A DNA stretch of 64,000 bases from Xiphias gladius (taxonomy: Eukaryota; Chordata; Actinopteri; Istiophoriformes; Xiphiidae), in the NCBI RefSeq assembly GCF_016859285.1, contig NC_053417.1, positions 15,066,706 to 15,130,705 of the forward strand, given 5' to 3'. Position numbers and translations under genes: made by a program. The notes beneath the pieces were generated by a model. It had not been told where the DNA came from and made no database searches. It worked only from the letters and a program-made list of their open reading frames with translations. Shown here in pieces: positions 40,112 through 51,962 of this stretch (position 1 is the first letter of the stretch; every line of letters starts with the position of its first letter).

Positions 40112-42523
40112 CTGCAATGTAGAAACACAAGTATCATCAACTTGTGAATATTAATCAGGAGGAGGAAAATTTTAATAAAATTATTCACAGAATCCAAACA
40201 ATTTGTGGACATTTTATCTGATAACTGGCTGTTGGCAATGCCTTTAACCTCAGGTCTGTTAACACTGTGTAATGAATGGAGGTAATAGATCTGATAATGA
40301 TGTTAAAGAAATTACTTGTTTACTTCCACAAAAAAAGAACAGCTATGCTGTATGTGCTTGCCCACTTACCAAAACAGAAAACCTCATTAGCCAACATATG
40401 TTTATCATAATAAAGGAGTCCATAAAATGCATCTTCCTCTGCCACACCATACTACACACTAACCTCCCTTCACATTCAAAAGCGCTTTTCATATAAACAC
40501 CTTAAAAAACCACAATGCAACCACTTAAATATGGCTGTCCTCACTTTTGCCTATTTCCTTGTGTTAGTCTGACTAACGTTAGCACTAATGTAATCGAGCT
40601 TTTTCGCAAACTCATTAAAATAGCACCAGTGTTACAGCAGACAGATCAATCGGAAACCGCTCTAACAATTCAAATAATTATTTACCCAGGAACGCATAAT
40701 CCAAATCGGTGAAACTGCTACGCGAAATAGCACAAAATGTTAAAACTAAAACGATGTTTTTCTAAAATAAAACAACCATAAATCGGGATACACAAAGAAA
40801 ACACAACTTCCGTATGTTGAACTTCCTGTTGCAGCGGGACTCCTTTCGTGCAGAACATTTGTCGCTCGCACCATAGTTCCGCTATGAGATCCACGCCATA
40901 AACAAAAATACTGTAAAACAAACAATGCAGGACTGGATAGGCTCACCATTTTTTCATCCACACTGTTAAAAATGTGAAGGCATGTCATATTTTCAATGTT
41001 TAAAGTCCAGTAACAGAGCATACTTTAAAAAGCGCCGATCGGCTTCGATTCCCAAGGTATATTTTACTTATGGTACTTAACAGCCTAACCAGTATTCCTT
41101 AATATGACCGTAAATCTCTAAATGTTAGAAAATAGACAACCGAGAGAATATGCAATACTGTGTGTCCTGATCTAACGGGCTAAAAAGACAGTAGATGAAA
41201 CAGTGGCTTTGAAATATAGATCCACCTTAGAGTCTCGCAGTGTTGCATCAATTACACAACGAAAATTGTGGAATCATAGTTAGAAAATCATCCTATGAAC
41301 TAACATTATCACACACACAGATTTCGAAATGTTTCCTATTCATTCTCAATAAGACAGCTGGAAACAGCTCACTTTCCGAGGACTGGTGCGCTTTTCTAGT
41401 ATATTTAATGCATAGGCGTAGAAATAATCACAAATTAACATAATAATGTAATTAATTATGGCACGAAACCAGTGTACCAGTGTTTATGCATTTTGTGAAA
41501 TGATTTAGGACTGCTTTGCATTTCTGTCCAGTTAGTGCTTAAACGTTACAGACAAAACTCCCAAAATAAAATACACAACAAAACCCGCATTATTAACCTG
41601 ACCTACACAATATATGGCGCCACATAAAAGCACGATAAGTAAAAGGCATCAAAAGCTGTTAAAAGCTTTAAGCAGTAGAGAGGGACAAAATGAATTTCTC
41701 TGTCACGTTATATCTCCGTAATAAACGTATTAGGTGGCAGCAACACTGGAGACGCACTCTCTTCTCGACAGCAAACAAACGTCAAATCAAAGTCATACAG
41801 AAACTAACTGGTGTTATATCACAGTAATAGGGATACTATATAGATTTTGTCTCTGGAATGAAGTTGGTAATTTGCAGAGCAAAGTGATGTCATGATGGCC
41901 AAGTTAACGTCTCAACAACCTGGATAGCTAAGTTAACGTTAAAAGTGTTAACGTTTACAAATTAACTTCCACGGTGAACGTGTTCTTTTTAGTAATGTTA
42001 GCCCACAGCAACCGCAATTTGTCTGCAATGAAACCGTAAAACCTACTTAGATTTTTGTAGTTGAATAATTGCAGCGCTAAGCACTATTTCTCAATGTAAA
42101 CACCGACTTCAAAGGGTTGGTTCTGTCCAGCAAATAGCCTTGTCCATGTTACTGGCGACAGACTGATACGGAAAAGCTAACAATTGCCAACGGTGACGTA
42201 GCAGCAAAGTGTCCCGAAGATGTAAAACTATGAGAAATACGTTCAATCCCATGCACGGGGACATACAGATCGAAAAATGGCAACCGGCTACTCTGTTGAT
42301 CATACCTTGGACGCAGCCAATGTAAAACATATCTCAACCTGAAGTTAGCACCCAGGTAACATAGCTAGTTCTCCAGCAAGTAGACAATCCCATCTGATCG
42401 CTGCTAACGGCTAAACGATTTCGATAGCAGGGCTAACATTACCCGGTCTAAGGTCAGGGTTGGTGTGTCTTTAGGTATGTCTTTTGCAAGAAGTTGAAAG
42501 AGGACATAATTAAAACGGCTCAC

Positions 42524-42960
42524 CTCACAAAAATAATATAGTCTCCTCATACATCAGCAAAATCCAAACAGCCACATAGCTTCCCAAAATGCTGATGGTC
42601 GCTTCATTTTATGTACCGGACTAACGCTGCGGCTAGCCGGCTGGAGGGAGAGTGGGGGAAGTGCACGTCGGCGGAAGGCAGGCTGTGCGGTGGTGCTAAC
42701 TAGCTAGCTATGTAGTTCTCCAACTAGAGGGATAATGCTATGGTTAGCTAGCTAGCCAGCAACTTGAGCTTGTGTCGAGTGGTCGTACACTGCCGGGGAA
42801 CTTGTAAGCACCGAGACAAGTCTTCAACTAGTCCCGAAAAAGGTTCCCCAGCTTCATGCAGTGAATCCAAACACTAACGGTCTGCCTGGCTCCTTGCTTG
42901 TTGATGTATCTTGGAGGCTAACAAGCTAACACTAGCTAGCGTCTGCTCTGTTCTGGAATC
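42524..42960 (-). promoter_or_regulatory. kmt2d: Putative kmt2d 5' non-coding exon and promoter area
   Basis: A good donor (GTGAG|GTGAGC on the minus strand) lies at 42524. The sequence to its right is the most GC-rich near the gene, with several CpGs and repeated GCTAGC words around 42690-42760. This suits a first exon/TATA-less promoter about 2.4 kb upstream of the ATG exon. The transcription start cannot be fixed from sequence. Confidence 0.4.
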
Positions 42961-45677
42961 TCGCTCGCGAGGTCGTTAAAGCTGTTGCAAGTTTACACAA
43001 AATAGAGCGCCCGTAAATTACAGCCTCAAACTTTGTTGACACGCCAGTAAATGTATTTTTTCTTTTAGTTTCAGTCGACTGCAGACACTCATCTACCTAA
43101 ATTTGAAGCTCAACTTTGCATGGGTACCCTTGTATGGGTCACTAGCATCTCTTCACTTCGCTGAACTGCGTTGCGTCTGCACAGTGCTGTTCCGCCAAGT
43201 GGCTAGTCGCTGCTAGCAGTGCTAACTAATAACAACTACGTCAAAAATTAATTCATGCAAACGAACTGGCAACAATCGTGTTTTATCCCTAGATACTGGT
43301 CCAGTGTATTGATAGCTCGAGTTCAGCAATGAATAACTGCGCGAGGCTGATCATTTTGCACACAGTAGAATATTTTAATCTGGAGAGCGCGGGCCACTGA
43401 AATATGGTGGATATTAGATATTAGGTCATTAGATTTTCGGGTCCAGGGAAGCCATTTTTCATTAGATTGATATGATTGCAAGACCAAAGCAGCTATGACA
43501 TGCCTGCGGATGAATGCAATTGGATAAAGGCTTCGATTAATGATCAGCAACGATCTAACTGAGTTCGATTAGTATCATGTTTCGTGGTGCAAATTCATTT
43601 CGTAATTAAGAACTGAATTGAGAACGACTAGGAAATGTAATTGTCGATGGCTTTGAATTTTCCATAACTTGAAATAAACCTCGACAAGCAGGTTCACAGA
43701 TGACCGAAATAAACCGGTCCACGTAACGTTGATAATTTTAGGCAGGTTTTACGGCTGTATATATGTGGCCACGTTGTTTTGCCTTATTTCCCAGGCATAT
43801 GCCCTACTTGTAAAATTCAGTTAACGAGATAGGGATGTATAATCCAACTAAAATAACTGCACAGATATTAATTAATACTATAATGTGTTGAAAACATGCT
43901 ATGCCATCCAGCAGACAAGTAGGCTACACTTTACCACCCTGACAGTTAATTAGTGGAAATTGAGTTTATTTTCTTTCCATTTTTTTCTAATGATTAATTA
44001 TTTGTTCATGTAATGGAAGTTCATATCTGATCTTCAGCTAAGGTTAAGTAGCAATCACAGTGTAACTGTGGTTGAACATAACAGATTCTGTGGGGGTGGG
44101 ACTGGGATGTCGGCCTTCTTTTGGTTGCCTTATCACTGTGAGAAAATCACAGTGGCATGGATGACCCAGGAAGGATAGGTTCAAGAAAGCTGCTGTGAGA
44201 ACTGCTCACTTCCTTAGTTAGTTTTGAGCTGGACTACTACAGAGTGACGTACTGTAATGTTTTTTTTTTGTTGTTTTTTTTTAAACCAGTAAACCCAACA
44301 AATCATTTGTTATGCAGATAAGGGCAGAAAGTCCTCTCAGAAATGCAGGCTTTTAATAGTACAGCACACTCCAAAAGGAAATTTGGTGAGCAAAAATATT
44401 TATTTGGTTATGTAGACTATGAAGCTGCACTATCAGTTCTAACAAATCTTCTTGTATGTGTATAGTTCTTCTTAAATCAAGACAATGGCCTCCCCATGCC
44501 ATTCTTTCATGGGCCACACTGTGAACCAAAGGCCCGAGGCACTACATGCAGTAAAGCTTGGTTATCAATGGAATGATCCTATGAACTTACAGAAAATTAT
44601 GTTGGGTAACAGTCTGTCCCATTGTGAGAAGGTCACAGGTTTATTTCACATCAGCTACTGTATATCTCCTGTCATGCCCTAGAGTAAAACACTGAACTGC
44701 TACAGGTAAGTAGCTTACTTAGGCTATAAGTCAACCCTTATAAGTAATAGTAGAGAAGAGCATCTGCTAAATGTCTCAGATGTGAAGGTAGTGATTTCAC
44801 ATGAATGCCTTGGAGCTCATCTGCAATATATTGCGTGCTCTTCTGTAGGCAATGTGCCAGCGCCTACTGCAGGAGGGTGATCTCCAGTTGACCCTGCACT
44901 GTGAAATTTCTGTGGTAATGCGTATGTGTAGAGGCATCTGTGTACAAAATGTGCATCTCGAGGCTCAGATGAGCCCTCTGAAGAGAAAAATGTGCTAAGA
45001 ATTCTTATCAACAGGGTGAATGCGGTTGGTATTATAAAGCTCCATGAAATCAAATAAAGAATTGCGTTCCAAATGTTACCTGACATTATGAATGTTTTGG
45101 TTGTGATAACACTGGAAATGATAAACACCCAAATAATCTCATTTAAAGCTTTAATTTTTCACATCATGGTGGTGTTTTGCATACACAAAAAGTAAAGTAA
45201 TTGACAGCAGTTCCTAATGAAGCCAGATGTGAAAAGCATGCTTCTTAGAAGGCAATGCTTTTTAAAATCATTACTTTTTGACTTAGCAGTACCTTTTAAA
45301 TGGTCACTAGCATTTAAAAAATAAAAGATGTTTCATATCAAATTAAGTCATATAGTTTTGGATTGTTGTTTACTAGATTATAGATAATAAATGATTGGTT
45401 GCGGAGGTGTTTAAATTATTGAAAAATAAGCCTATAAAAAGACAACCGAAATTTCAGTCACATATGGTTTGATAAACTCTAGTGTTTGCCAGATAGAAAA
45501 TATTGACCCAATTCTTCAGTTGTGGCATGTGAAGTAAATTGTATTATGTAAGGAAAATGTTATATGGTACTTCATTATTCTCATTTTCATTACAAGGCCA
45601 TGAAAAATCCAAATGATGCACTTTTCCCTTTAGAGTGCCTCAGTAATATTAAACTAGAAGGGCACTCAATAGAGCGC

Positions 45678-45918
45678 ATACCTCCACCAAGCCCAATGTC
45701 AAAAAACATACAACATGGAAAAAAAATTTAAATTCATAGTAAATGATCCAGAGCCTCTCAAAACTTTAATGGGTCCTTCCCTGGCCCATGCCCCATCCCT
45801 ACACCAAGTTTGTTGCAAATTGGCTGAGTACTTTTTGTGTAATCCTGCTAACAAACCAACCAGCAAACGAACCAACAAACAGGCAAGGGTGAAAACATAA
45901 CTTCCCTGGCAGAGGTAT
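45678..45918. mobile_element. MITE-like element with short imperfect terminal inverted repeats
   Basis: The left end, ATACCTCCACCAAG, pairs with the right end, whose reverse complement is ATACCTCTGCCAGG. The interior has the phrase CAAATTGGCTGAGTACTTTT and TAATCCTGCTAACAAACC, which I recall from a very common teleost interspersed repeat. It is 241 bp with no ORF. Target-site duplications are not clear. Confidence 0.6.
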
Positions 45919-47280
45919 AGAAAAAGTTGTGTCATTATTGTTCAAGCCCAATGACACTGGTCTGTATTTTACAAACAGTCGAAATATTTGCTCAGATAAT
46001 GTGGGAATTTCTCTGCGCTTGAATGTGGGGTGTGCAGGTTTTCATTTTGAAAGCAGGTTATTACTGGTGCCCCTGACAGGATTAGTTAACTCCCCATTCA
46101 GCTTTAGCAAAATTGGATTACATTTTGGGAGGCTGAGACTGGTTGGAAGGCAGTGACTGATTGGCCAATGGATGTAAATAGATGTTGGTATTAGGACACC
46201 AGGCCTCTCCCATTGGTCAGTCAGTAGAGCGTGTGCTCTCCCATCTGCCTCCTGCATCTCAAGGATAATCCCCTAGAATGCCTCCACAGATGTTTACAAC
46301 AGAACATAAACCAGAAGAAGAGAATCCAATGGTCAATTTCTTACAGTTAAATAACTTAAAGCGCTCTAAAGGCTACTTTTAGGATGTAGTTTGGTCTGTG
46401 TGGAGTTTGTTCTCTGTTATAAGTCCATGGTCTTGATAATATAGTGTGGAGACCCCCATTCAAATATATTCTGCATTGTCAGTGCTGTAAAATGAAAAAA
46501 TTACAAATTAATAATGTCTCATCGTAGATAGATGGTTAACCAATAAAATACAAGTATTATAAATCAAATCAAATCAAGGTTTGTCAAATTACAGTTTATT
46601 ATTTGTAATGGTAATTATGTGTATGCAGAAGTTTAGGAAATGATTTGGAATAAAATTCACAGGGATCATATCAGTTCCTCCACAAGGGGGTGTATAACCC
46701 TGGACTTATTGTCTTGAGTCTAGCCACATTATTATGAGTCTTTGAAAAGTTAACATAATTAAAGTAGATGTTTACTGGCAACGGATAGATTACATGTCAA
46801 AATTGATAGTACAAACTGGTAAAAGAATGGAGCATAGATGGACTGTAACAAATTAGAAAGTTGTGGACACAATTTACTCTACACCACCACTAAAAGATAT
46901 AGTACTTGTGACCTTAACCGATCAGTAGATACTAATGACATTCTCCTGTAAGATTCTAAGAAACCTGATAACTCCCTTGAAGTCTGTGCCTGTGATAAAA
47001 TCAAGGTGTTGAAATAGTCTGGGGAATATTAAGTATGTTTGGGCTTTTTATTAACCAGTCAGCCACTTAGACTGGATTTCCAGAGGGATAGAACCCTGTA
47101 ACATTCATAATGCTATGCATAATGATCTTTTACATGGCAAAGCAACTTGTTTTTTTCATAACAAACAGAAGGTAAATCAGCTTAACAAACAAAATTTACA
47201 CAAGTTCCTTAATAAAATGACAATTTAATTTGTTTTATGACATGAAAACACGTGAGGACATACAGTACATGTAATTATTA

Positions 47281-47332
47281 TAATAAAATGAAACATTTAT
47301 ATATTATAATAAAATGAAACATTTATATATTA
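47281..47332. repeat. Two-copy tandem repeat, 26-bp unit
   Basis: Two identical adjacent copies of a unit beginning TAATAAAATGAAACATTTAT. It lies about 0.4 kb beyond the dhh stop codon. Confidence 0.85.
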
Positions 47333-47639
47333 TGATTCACGAAGTACAAAAATAAAGATTCTATTGTGGGAAAAATAATTCCAATCCCATTAGAATTTTT
47401 TTTTTTAATATATATCTTTTTTATTTTATTTTTTTTTACATATATAACTGAAATACTTCAAAGAAATAACTTGATGTGCAAATAGACAATGATACGGTCA
47501 TTTTGGTATTACCATTTTTACATCAACCTGCTCAGACAATCTGTCTGTATATATGTATTAGCATATATATACCATTATGATAGATTATAATACAAACAAT
47601 AGTGGGAAAAAAACAAGCAAACCATTCCAATGCTTTTAA

Positions 47640-47645
47640 TTTATT
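47640..47645 (-). terminator. dhh: Candidate polyadenylation signal for dhh
   Basis: TTTATT on the + strand (AATAAA on the minus strand) about 80 bp after the dhh stop. A second A/T-rich candidate lies near 47420-47432, so the 3'UTR length is uncertain. Confidence 0.4.
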
Positions 47646-47724
47646 GAAGAAAAGAACAGCAAGTGTTAGTGTATATGTATCAAAATTGCACTATGACATG
47701 TATTAAGTCTATAGTTTTATGCTT

Positions 47725-48545
47725 TTAAAGATTAAATGAGTAGGAGTCTAAAAAGATACATCCAAAACTGTACAGTAACCTAGCATACCAGTGTACGTCT
47801 GATGTCTGTCTATGCAAGAAGTGCTTCTCTTTCATTTCCATCCTCAGAGGTTCACTCAGATTGTCTTGTTTGTTCAGAATACCATTAGTCACATATACAC
47901 TGGCTTTGTCCTTTGTGGCCAAAGTGCTACAATGTATCGGAGTCTTGGCGCAAGCTGTTTCACCATCAGTGTTCTGCTGTTCTTTTGTTGTCTCCCCCCA
48001 AAGTAGCTGGTTGAATGAGGAGAGGAGTCGCACAGGTCCAAACGCCCAGTGTGCGAGTCTGTGGTGCTCCACCAGTGCATAGTTGGATGCAAGCACTCCA
48101 TCGACAAACAAAGTTCCAGCTTCTGTCAAGGGCGCATACACTCCCATACTCTCCTCTACTGAGACTGAGCTGATTCGAGATGGACGTACATGACCCTCTG
48201 CGGTATGGATGAGAACACAGTCTCCCGTTTTGGCTCTGCTAGCAAACTTAGCCTGGTACTCACTGCTGTCAAGTCTGCAATGGGGGGCTAAAAAGACCAA
48301 GTGATGTGGAGTGAGGGCCAATCTATGGCCATCTTCTGTCTCCAGAGACAGAAAAGTAGACCAGCTTTCCTGGTCCCGGTGCAGAAACAAGATGACTTTG
48401 CTAAACACGACTTGGCCTGTCCCAGACAGGGCCATGACTCTGTCCCCAGGAGCCAGAGATGACAGGCTCTTCTGTCCCCCTTCAGCTACAGTCACCCGGG
48501 CCCAGCCTGGGAAACACCCACCTTTTTCCACTGCAACAGAGTGAT
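47725..48545 (-). CDS. dhh: dhh exon 3: C-terminal hedgehog autoprocessing (Hint) domain
   Basis: Starts in phase at [15 protein letters not shown]; cleavage and cholesterol transfer occur between Gly and Cys. It continues [49 protein letters not shown] and [18 protein letters not shown] poorly conserved insert follows ([11 protein letters not shown] through [10 protein letters not shown]) before [12 protein letters not shown]. That insert accounts for the extra length over mammalian DHH. Confidence 0.93.
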
Positions 48546-51500
48546 CTGCAGGAAGGTCAGCAGAAAAAGCCAAGTTGACTAAACACAGATTATGATGTCT
48601 TAAATATCGCGATACACCATAAAGCGATGTAATGGCATTTAGCACAGTTAACAGCATGATCTGCTGTGAAAGTTCCCTCTTTAAACTTACCAGCTTTTAC
48701 TGAGCAGTGGATGTGATATTTGGACTCATAGTGGACCCAGTCAAAGCCAGCCTCCACAGCCAGCTGGGCGAGGAGACCATACTTCTCTGTTTCTCTGTCG
48801 TCAGTGGTTATATCCACGGCCCGGCCTTCATAGTGCAGAGAGCCAGGAGGATGGTGACCATCCTCATCCCAGGCCTCTGTCACACGTAAGTGTACCCCTG
48901 GCCACTGGTTCATCACTGCAATAGCCAACCTGTTCAAACAGTCCTTGCATCGCTAGAACAGAATGAGACAGAGGGAAGGTTCTCAGTTTGGAACAGTATT
49001 ACCTAATAAATTGGATGATATAAATTAAACAAGAAATTGCAGAAGATACGTCTGAAGTAATTAAGAGAGGATGTCTCCATTACATACAGTTATTTGTCTA
49101 CCAGAAATCATTGGCAACATGAAAAATATCCCACCTGGTACATACTGTATCTTGGTCACAGTTTTGAACCAAATCTAAAGGAATTTTCATCAAAATGTTT
49201 ATGCTATACATTTACATTTAAAATATAAAAAAAATGGCCAATAAATTGCTATCCAATTTATAAACTCAATATCGGACTCAAAAATTCCAGTGTTGCTCTT
49301 TTATAACATTATGCAAAAGAAAATTTGCACTTATGTGTACGGTTGGGATCCAATAACTGGTTCCAACTTGGTAAATTGCCCAGATTCTTTACACCAAGAG
49401 TCAAGCAAATCTTCTATTAAATATTTCAAGTATTTCAAAAAAAAAAAAAAAAAAAAAAAAATCCTATAGTCCATTTTATTGTCTTTTAAATGTATTGTGG
49501 CCTGTTGAGGAAGGAGGTTAGGGTTGAGTAGGGCAGCGGGTTTATTCTCTGTATATACTGCATCGTGTGAATTATACTTTGACCCTTTCTCTTGGATCTT
49601 GGGATATTTTTGCTTTAGAGCTTGAGAAGTTAAGAGAATAACCAAACAAAGATTCTCAAATTAATTTTAAGACAAAAATTATATTTTTAGTCACTTGGTG
49701 TGAAGCGGGTGCAGTGTACAGTGATAAGTATGTCTAAACCAAACTCAAGTGGAAGTAACGGACACTCGTAATCATTTATTAACAGGGGGAATGGCACCTA
49801 AGACGCCAAGAGGTACAGTATGTACAGTATGTACACCTCAGTACATAGAAAGACTTCAGTACAACTCAGAAAAAAAATGATCCCAGTATTTCAGCACTGT
49901 CTCTGGCTCCCAGGTTACAATTGTTTGTCTCCTGGCATTATCACACAATTCCTCCTCTACTCTGCTAAAGTCCGTCTCAACCTTGCTCAAACAATCAGAG
50001 TACAAGAACAAAGCTACTGTAGCCAGTTTGCCACATTCCTTGGCCTTTTTCGACAGGGTGACAGAATAATCAAGGCCATTCTCTGCCTTTCCAGATTGTT
50101 CCAGGCATGAGTTTCTCGGTTTCACCCCTGAGACATTTGATTAGAAATATGCACAGTGACTCTTAACACCCCCGTGGGCCGTAATATCACAGACTGTGTC
50201 AGCATTGTCGCAGAATAGCAGGCTGAAAAATTATGACGTCAGCATCCAAAGTGATACACTCATCACCACCTCCTGAACGCGTATTCACGTGTGACTTGTG
50301 ATGTGGCAGGTCTTGTGGCCTATAATTGATTGAATAAAACTAATCTTGCAGCTGGATTTAAAAAAAAAAAAAAAGGGTTGGGAGAGAACGTGATGAGAGT
50401 GTGAGAGGGAGAGATGAAGAGAATAAGTTGGGTGAGAAGAAAGCAGTGTAGCGGAGAGTTGAGGTTGGGAATAAAGAGAGAGGGCAGAGGGGAAGAATGT
50501 ATGGGCATGGACTTGGGAATGTGACAGCAAGAGTGAGAAAGAGAGAGAGACAGAAAACAAACTGGGTACATTTTTCTCGCAATGCCATTGAAGAGAGGCG
50601 TTTCATTGTCAGAACTACAATAGTCGCTTTTCCGACGGTGCCATTACTTCAGCAGGCGGGAATTTTGTATAGGCGACCCCTCTGAGTCTCCAAATGATGC
50701 ACAAAGAGCGTCTTTCACATCTGGGCAGAAGAGGGGCACATGCACGCATACACACACTCACACTGGGCATTAGAAGGGCACACATATACAACCTCAGATT
50801 TCCAAATCACAAAAAAATCAGTCAGGGAGCGGAAGGAACACAGATTCATATCCTAAACAATCACAGAAAGCCACAGCACCCAAAACAGAGCGACATCTTA
50901 GTGTCAATAAACCCTGTGGCATTCAAAATGTTTTCTCCAAAAGTTGATCATCTCCCTGCCCAGATCTTAAATCCTCTTTGATTTAAGTCTTTTCTAAGCA
51001 TGATCTTTAAATTTGGATACCTACCCCAAGTATACAATCAGGAATTCAAGTTTAAGTGCCATGCCTGGATATTCCTCCTGGCAGGCACACTGAGAACCTG
51101 CCATAGGAATTTTTTTTAATTTTCCAATAACAAAGACTTTGGTTAAAGATTAAAAGGAAGTGTTCCTGAAGGAGAACTCAGTCTCTTAAGGGGTAGTGTT
51201 GAATTACGTCCTGATCTTCTTATCTCAAGAAAAGGGAGGGGAAGTTTGGTTAAAATGTACACACTCTGTGTTGAACATTGGTTTGTGTGTTAAGAGCCTG
51301 GCAAGGGCAGCAAACAATGAATGAGGTTATAGGTTTTGCTTTGAAGGTGCCATGCTGCAGAGTATGACAGGTAAACTGATGTCTGTCCCATGATGTAAAT
51401 GTGGTTAATCGATCATCCAGAAGAGGGATTGCCCAGAAAAAGATGAACAGACAGTGAAGCAGTGAGAGCAACTTTAAGTCAATCTGCAGCTGACTGTCTG

Positions 51501-51962
51501 CACCGTTTGTCCGTTTATTGAACTTACCATACAACAGTCACCAGGTATCACTGGGGTTAAGGTTAACAATTGATCCAGTGAATCATTCCATTCAACCAAA
51601 CCCTTCACATCTGAGATAACCGAACTTGATTAACAATAACACACCAGTCTCACCTTGGTCATGAAGCGGTCTGCATTGGTGTTCTCCTCATCTTTGAAGA
51701 CGATGTCTGGGTTGTAGTTGCACACAAGTTCGTTGAAACGCTCAGAGTTGCGTGTGATCTTACCCTCCGCTCTCCCGCTGGCCCCGAGGTTGTTTTCTGA
51801 GAAGTTGGGGAAAAACTGCTTGTAGTGCATGGCTGTGAGTTTCCTGGGCCTGGGGCGGATGCCGTACCCAGGGCCCGGTCCGCATCCCTGCACCAGCCAT
51901 ATGCAGGTCCAGGCAGCAAGCAGGCCGGGCTGTGCCAGGCGGGCCCACCAGGACTGCTTCAT
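47725..51962 (-). CDS. dhh: Desert hedgehog, secreted morphogen precursor, complete
   Basis: Hedgehog ligand acting through Patched/Smoothened; DHH works mainly in gonad and nerve sheath. Exons: 51654-51962, 48691-48952, 47725-48545, with the three-exon structure and phases of vertebrate hedgehogs. The product is 463 aa, longer than human DHH (396) because of the C-terminal part. A signal peptide is followed by CGPGPG (palmitoylation cysteine), then [20 protein letters not shown], and the zinc ligands in [10 protein letters not shown] and HIHCSV. The autoprocessing junction is GGCFPG, with TPHHLVF supplying the catalytic Thr/His. DHH rather than SHH/IHH is supported by the kmt2d and lmbr1l neighbours and by divergence in the C-terminal domain. 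The usual Cys in the SCYA motif is Asn (ASNYA). Confidence 0.95.
48691..48952 (-). CDS. dhh: dhh exon 2: core of the signalling domain
   Basis: Encodes [67 protein letters not shown] and IHCSVKA. The zinc-site His/Asp/His and the calcium-site acidic residues of the family are present. Confidence 0.95.
48953..51653 (-). other. dhh: dhh intron 1 (2.7 kb)
   Basis: Contains a poly-A run near 49438-49461, a purine-rich tract at 50372-50560 and no exon-like ORF with splice support. Hedgehog introns often hold enhancers in other vertebrates, but conservation cannot be tested here. Confidence 0.6.
50372..50560 (+). repeat. Purine-rich (GA-rich) low-complexity tract in dhh intron 1
   Basis: Nearly 190 bases of A/G-dominated sequence with GAGAG words on the + strand, just after an A run. 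The opposite-strand ORFs here (Ser/Leu/Phe-rich) are composition artefacts. Confidence 0.65.
51654..51962 (-). CDS. dhh: dhh exon 1: signal peptide and N-terminal signalling domain
   Basis: The ATG starts [18 protein letters not shown], a hydrophobic signal, cleaved before [12 protein letters not shown]-type basic residues and [22 protein letters not shown] and [20 protein letters not shown] follow. The donor is GTGAGA. This ATG is chosen because it alone gives a signal peptide directly before the lipidated Cys. Confidence 0.93.

Larger units (their letters stand above)
42961..47639. other. Intergenic region between kmt2d and dhh, no convincing gene
   Basis: AT-rich sequence without splice-supported exons. 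It contains a MITE-like element (45678-45918), a two-copy 26-bp repeat (47281-47332), T-rich tracts near 47399-47440 and a short possible coding remnant near 44800-45000. No small-GTPase (rhebl1) motif such as a P-loop or NKxD was seen. Confidence 0.6.

Noticed and set aside
46195..46270. tRNA-like A-box (GGTCAGTCAGTAGAGCGTG)
   Set aside because: No matching B-box (GGTTCRA-type) or cloverleaf arms follow. At most a fragment of a tRNA-derived SINE.
47812..48107. ORFs on both strands overlapping dhh exon 3 in other frames
   Set aside because: Shadows of the conserved autoprocessing-domain frame.
50285..50606. Minus-strand ORFs rich in Ser/Leu/Phe
   Set aside because: They translate a purine-rich low-complexity tract inside dhh intron 1.
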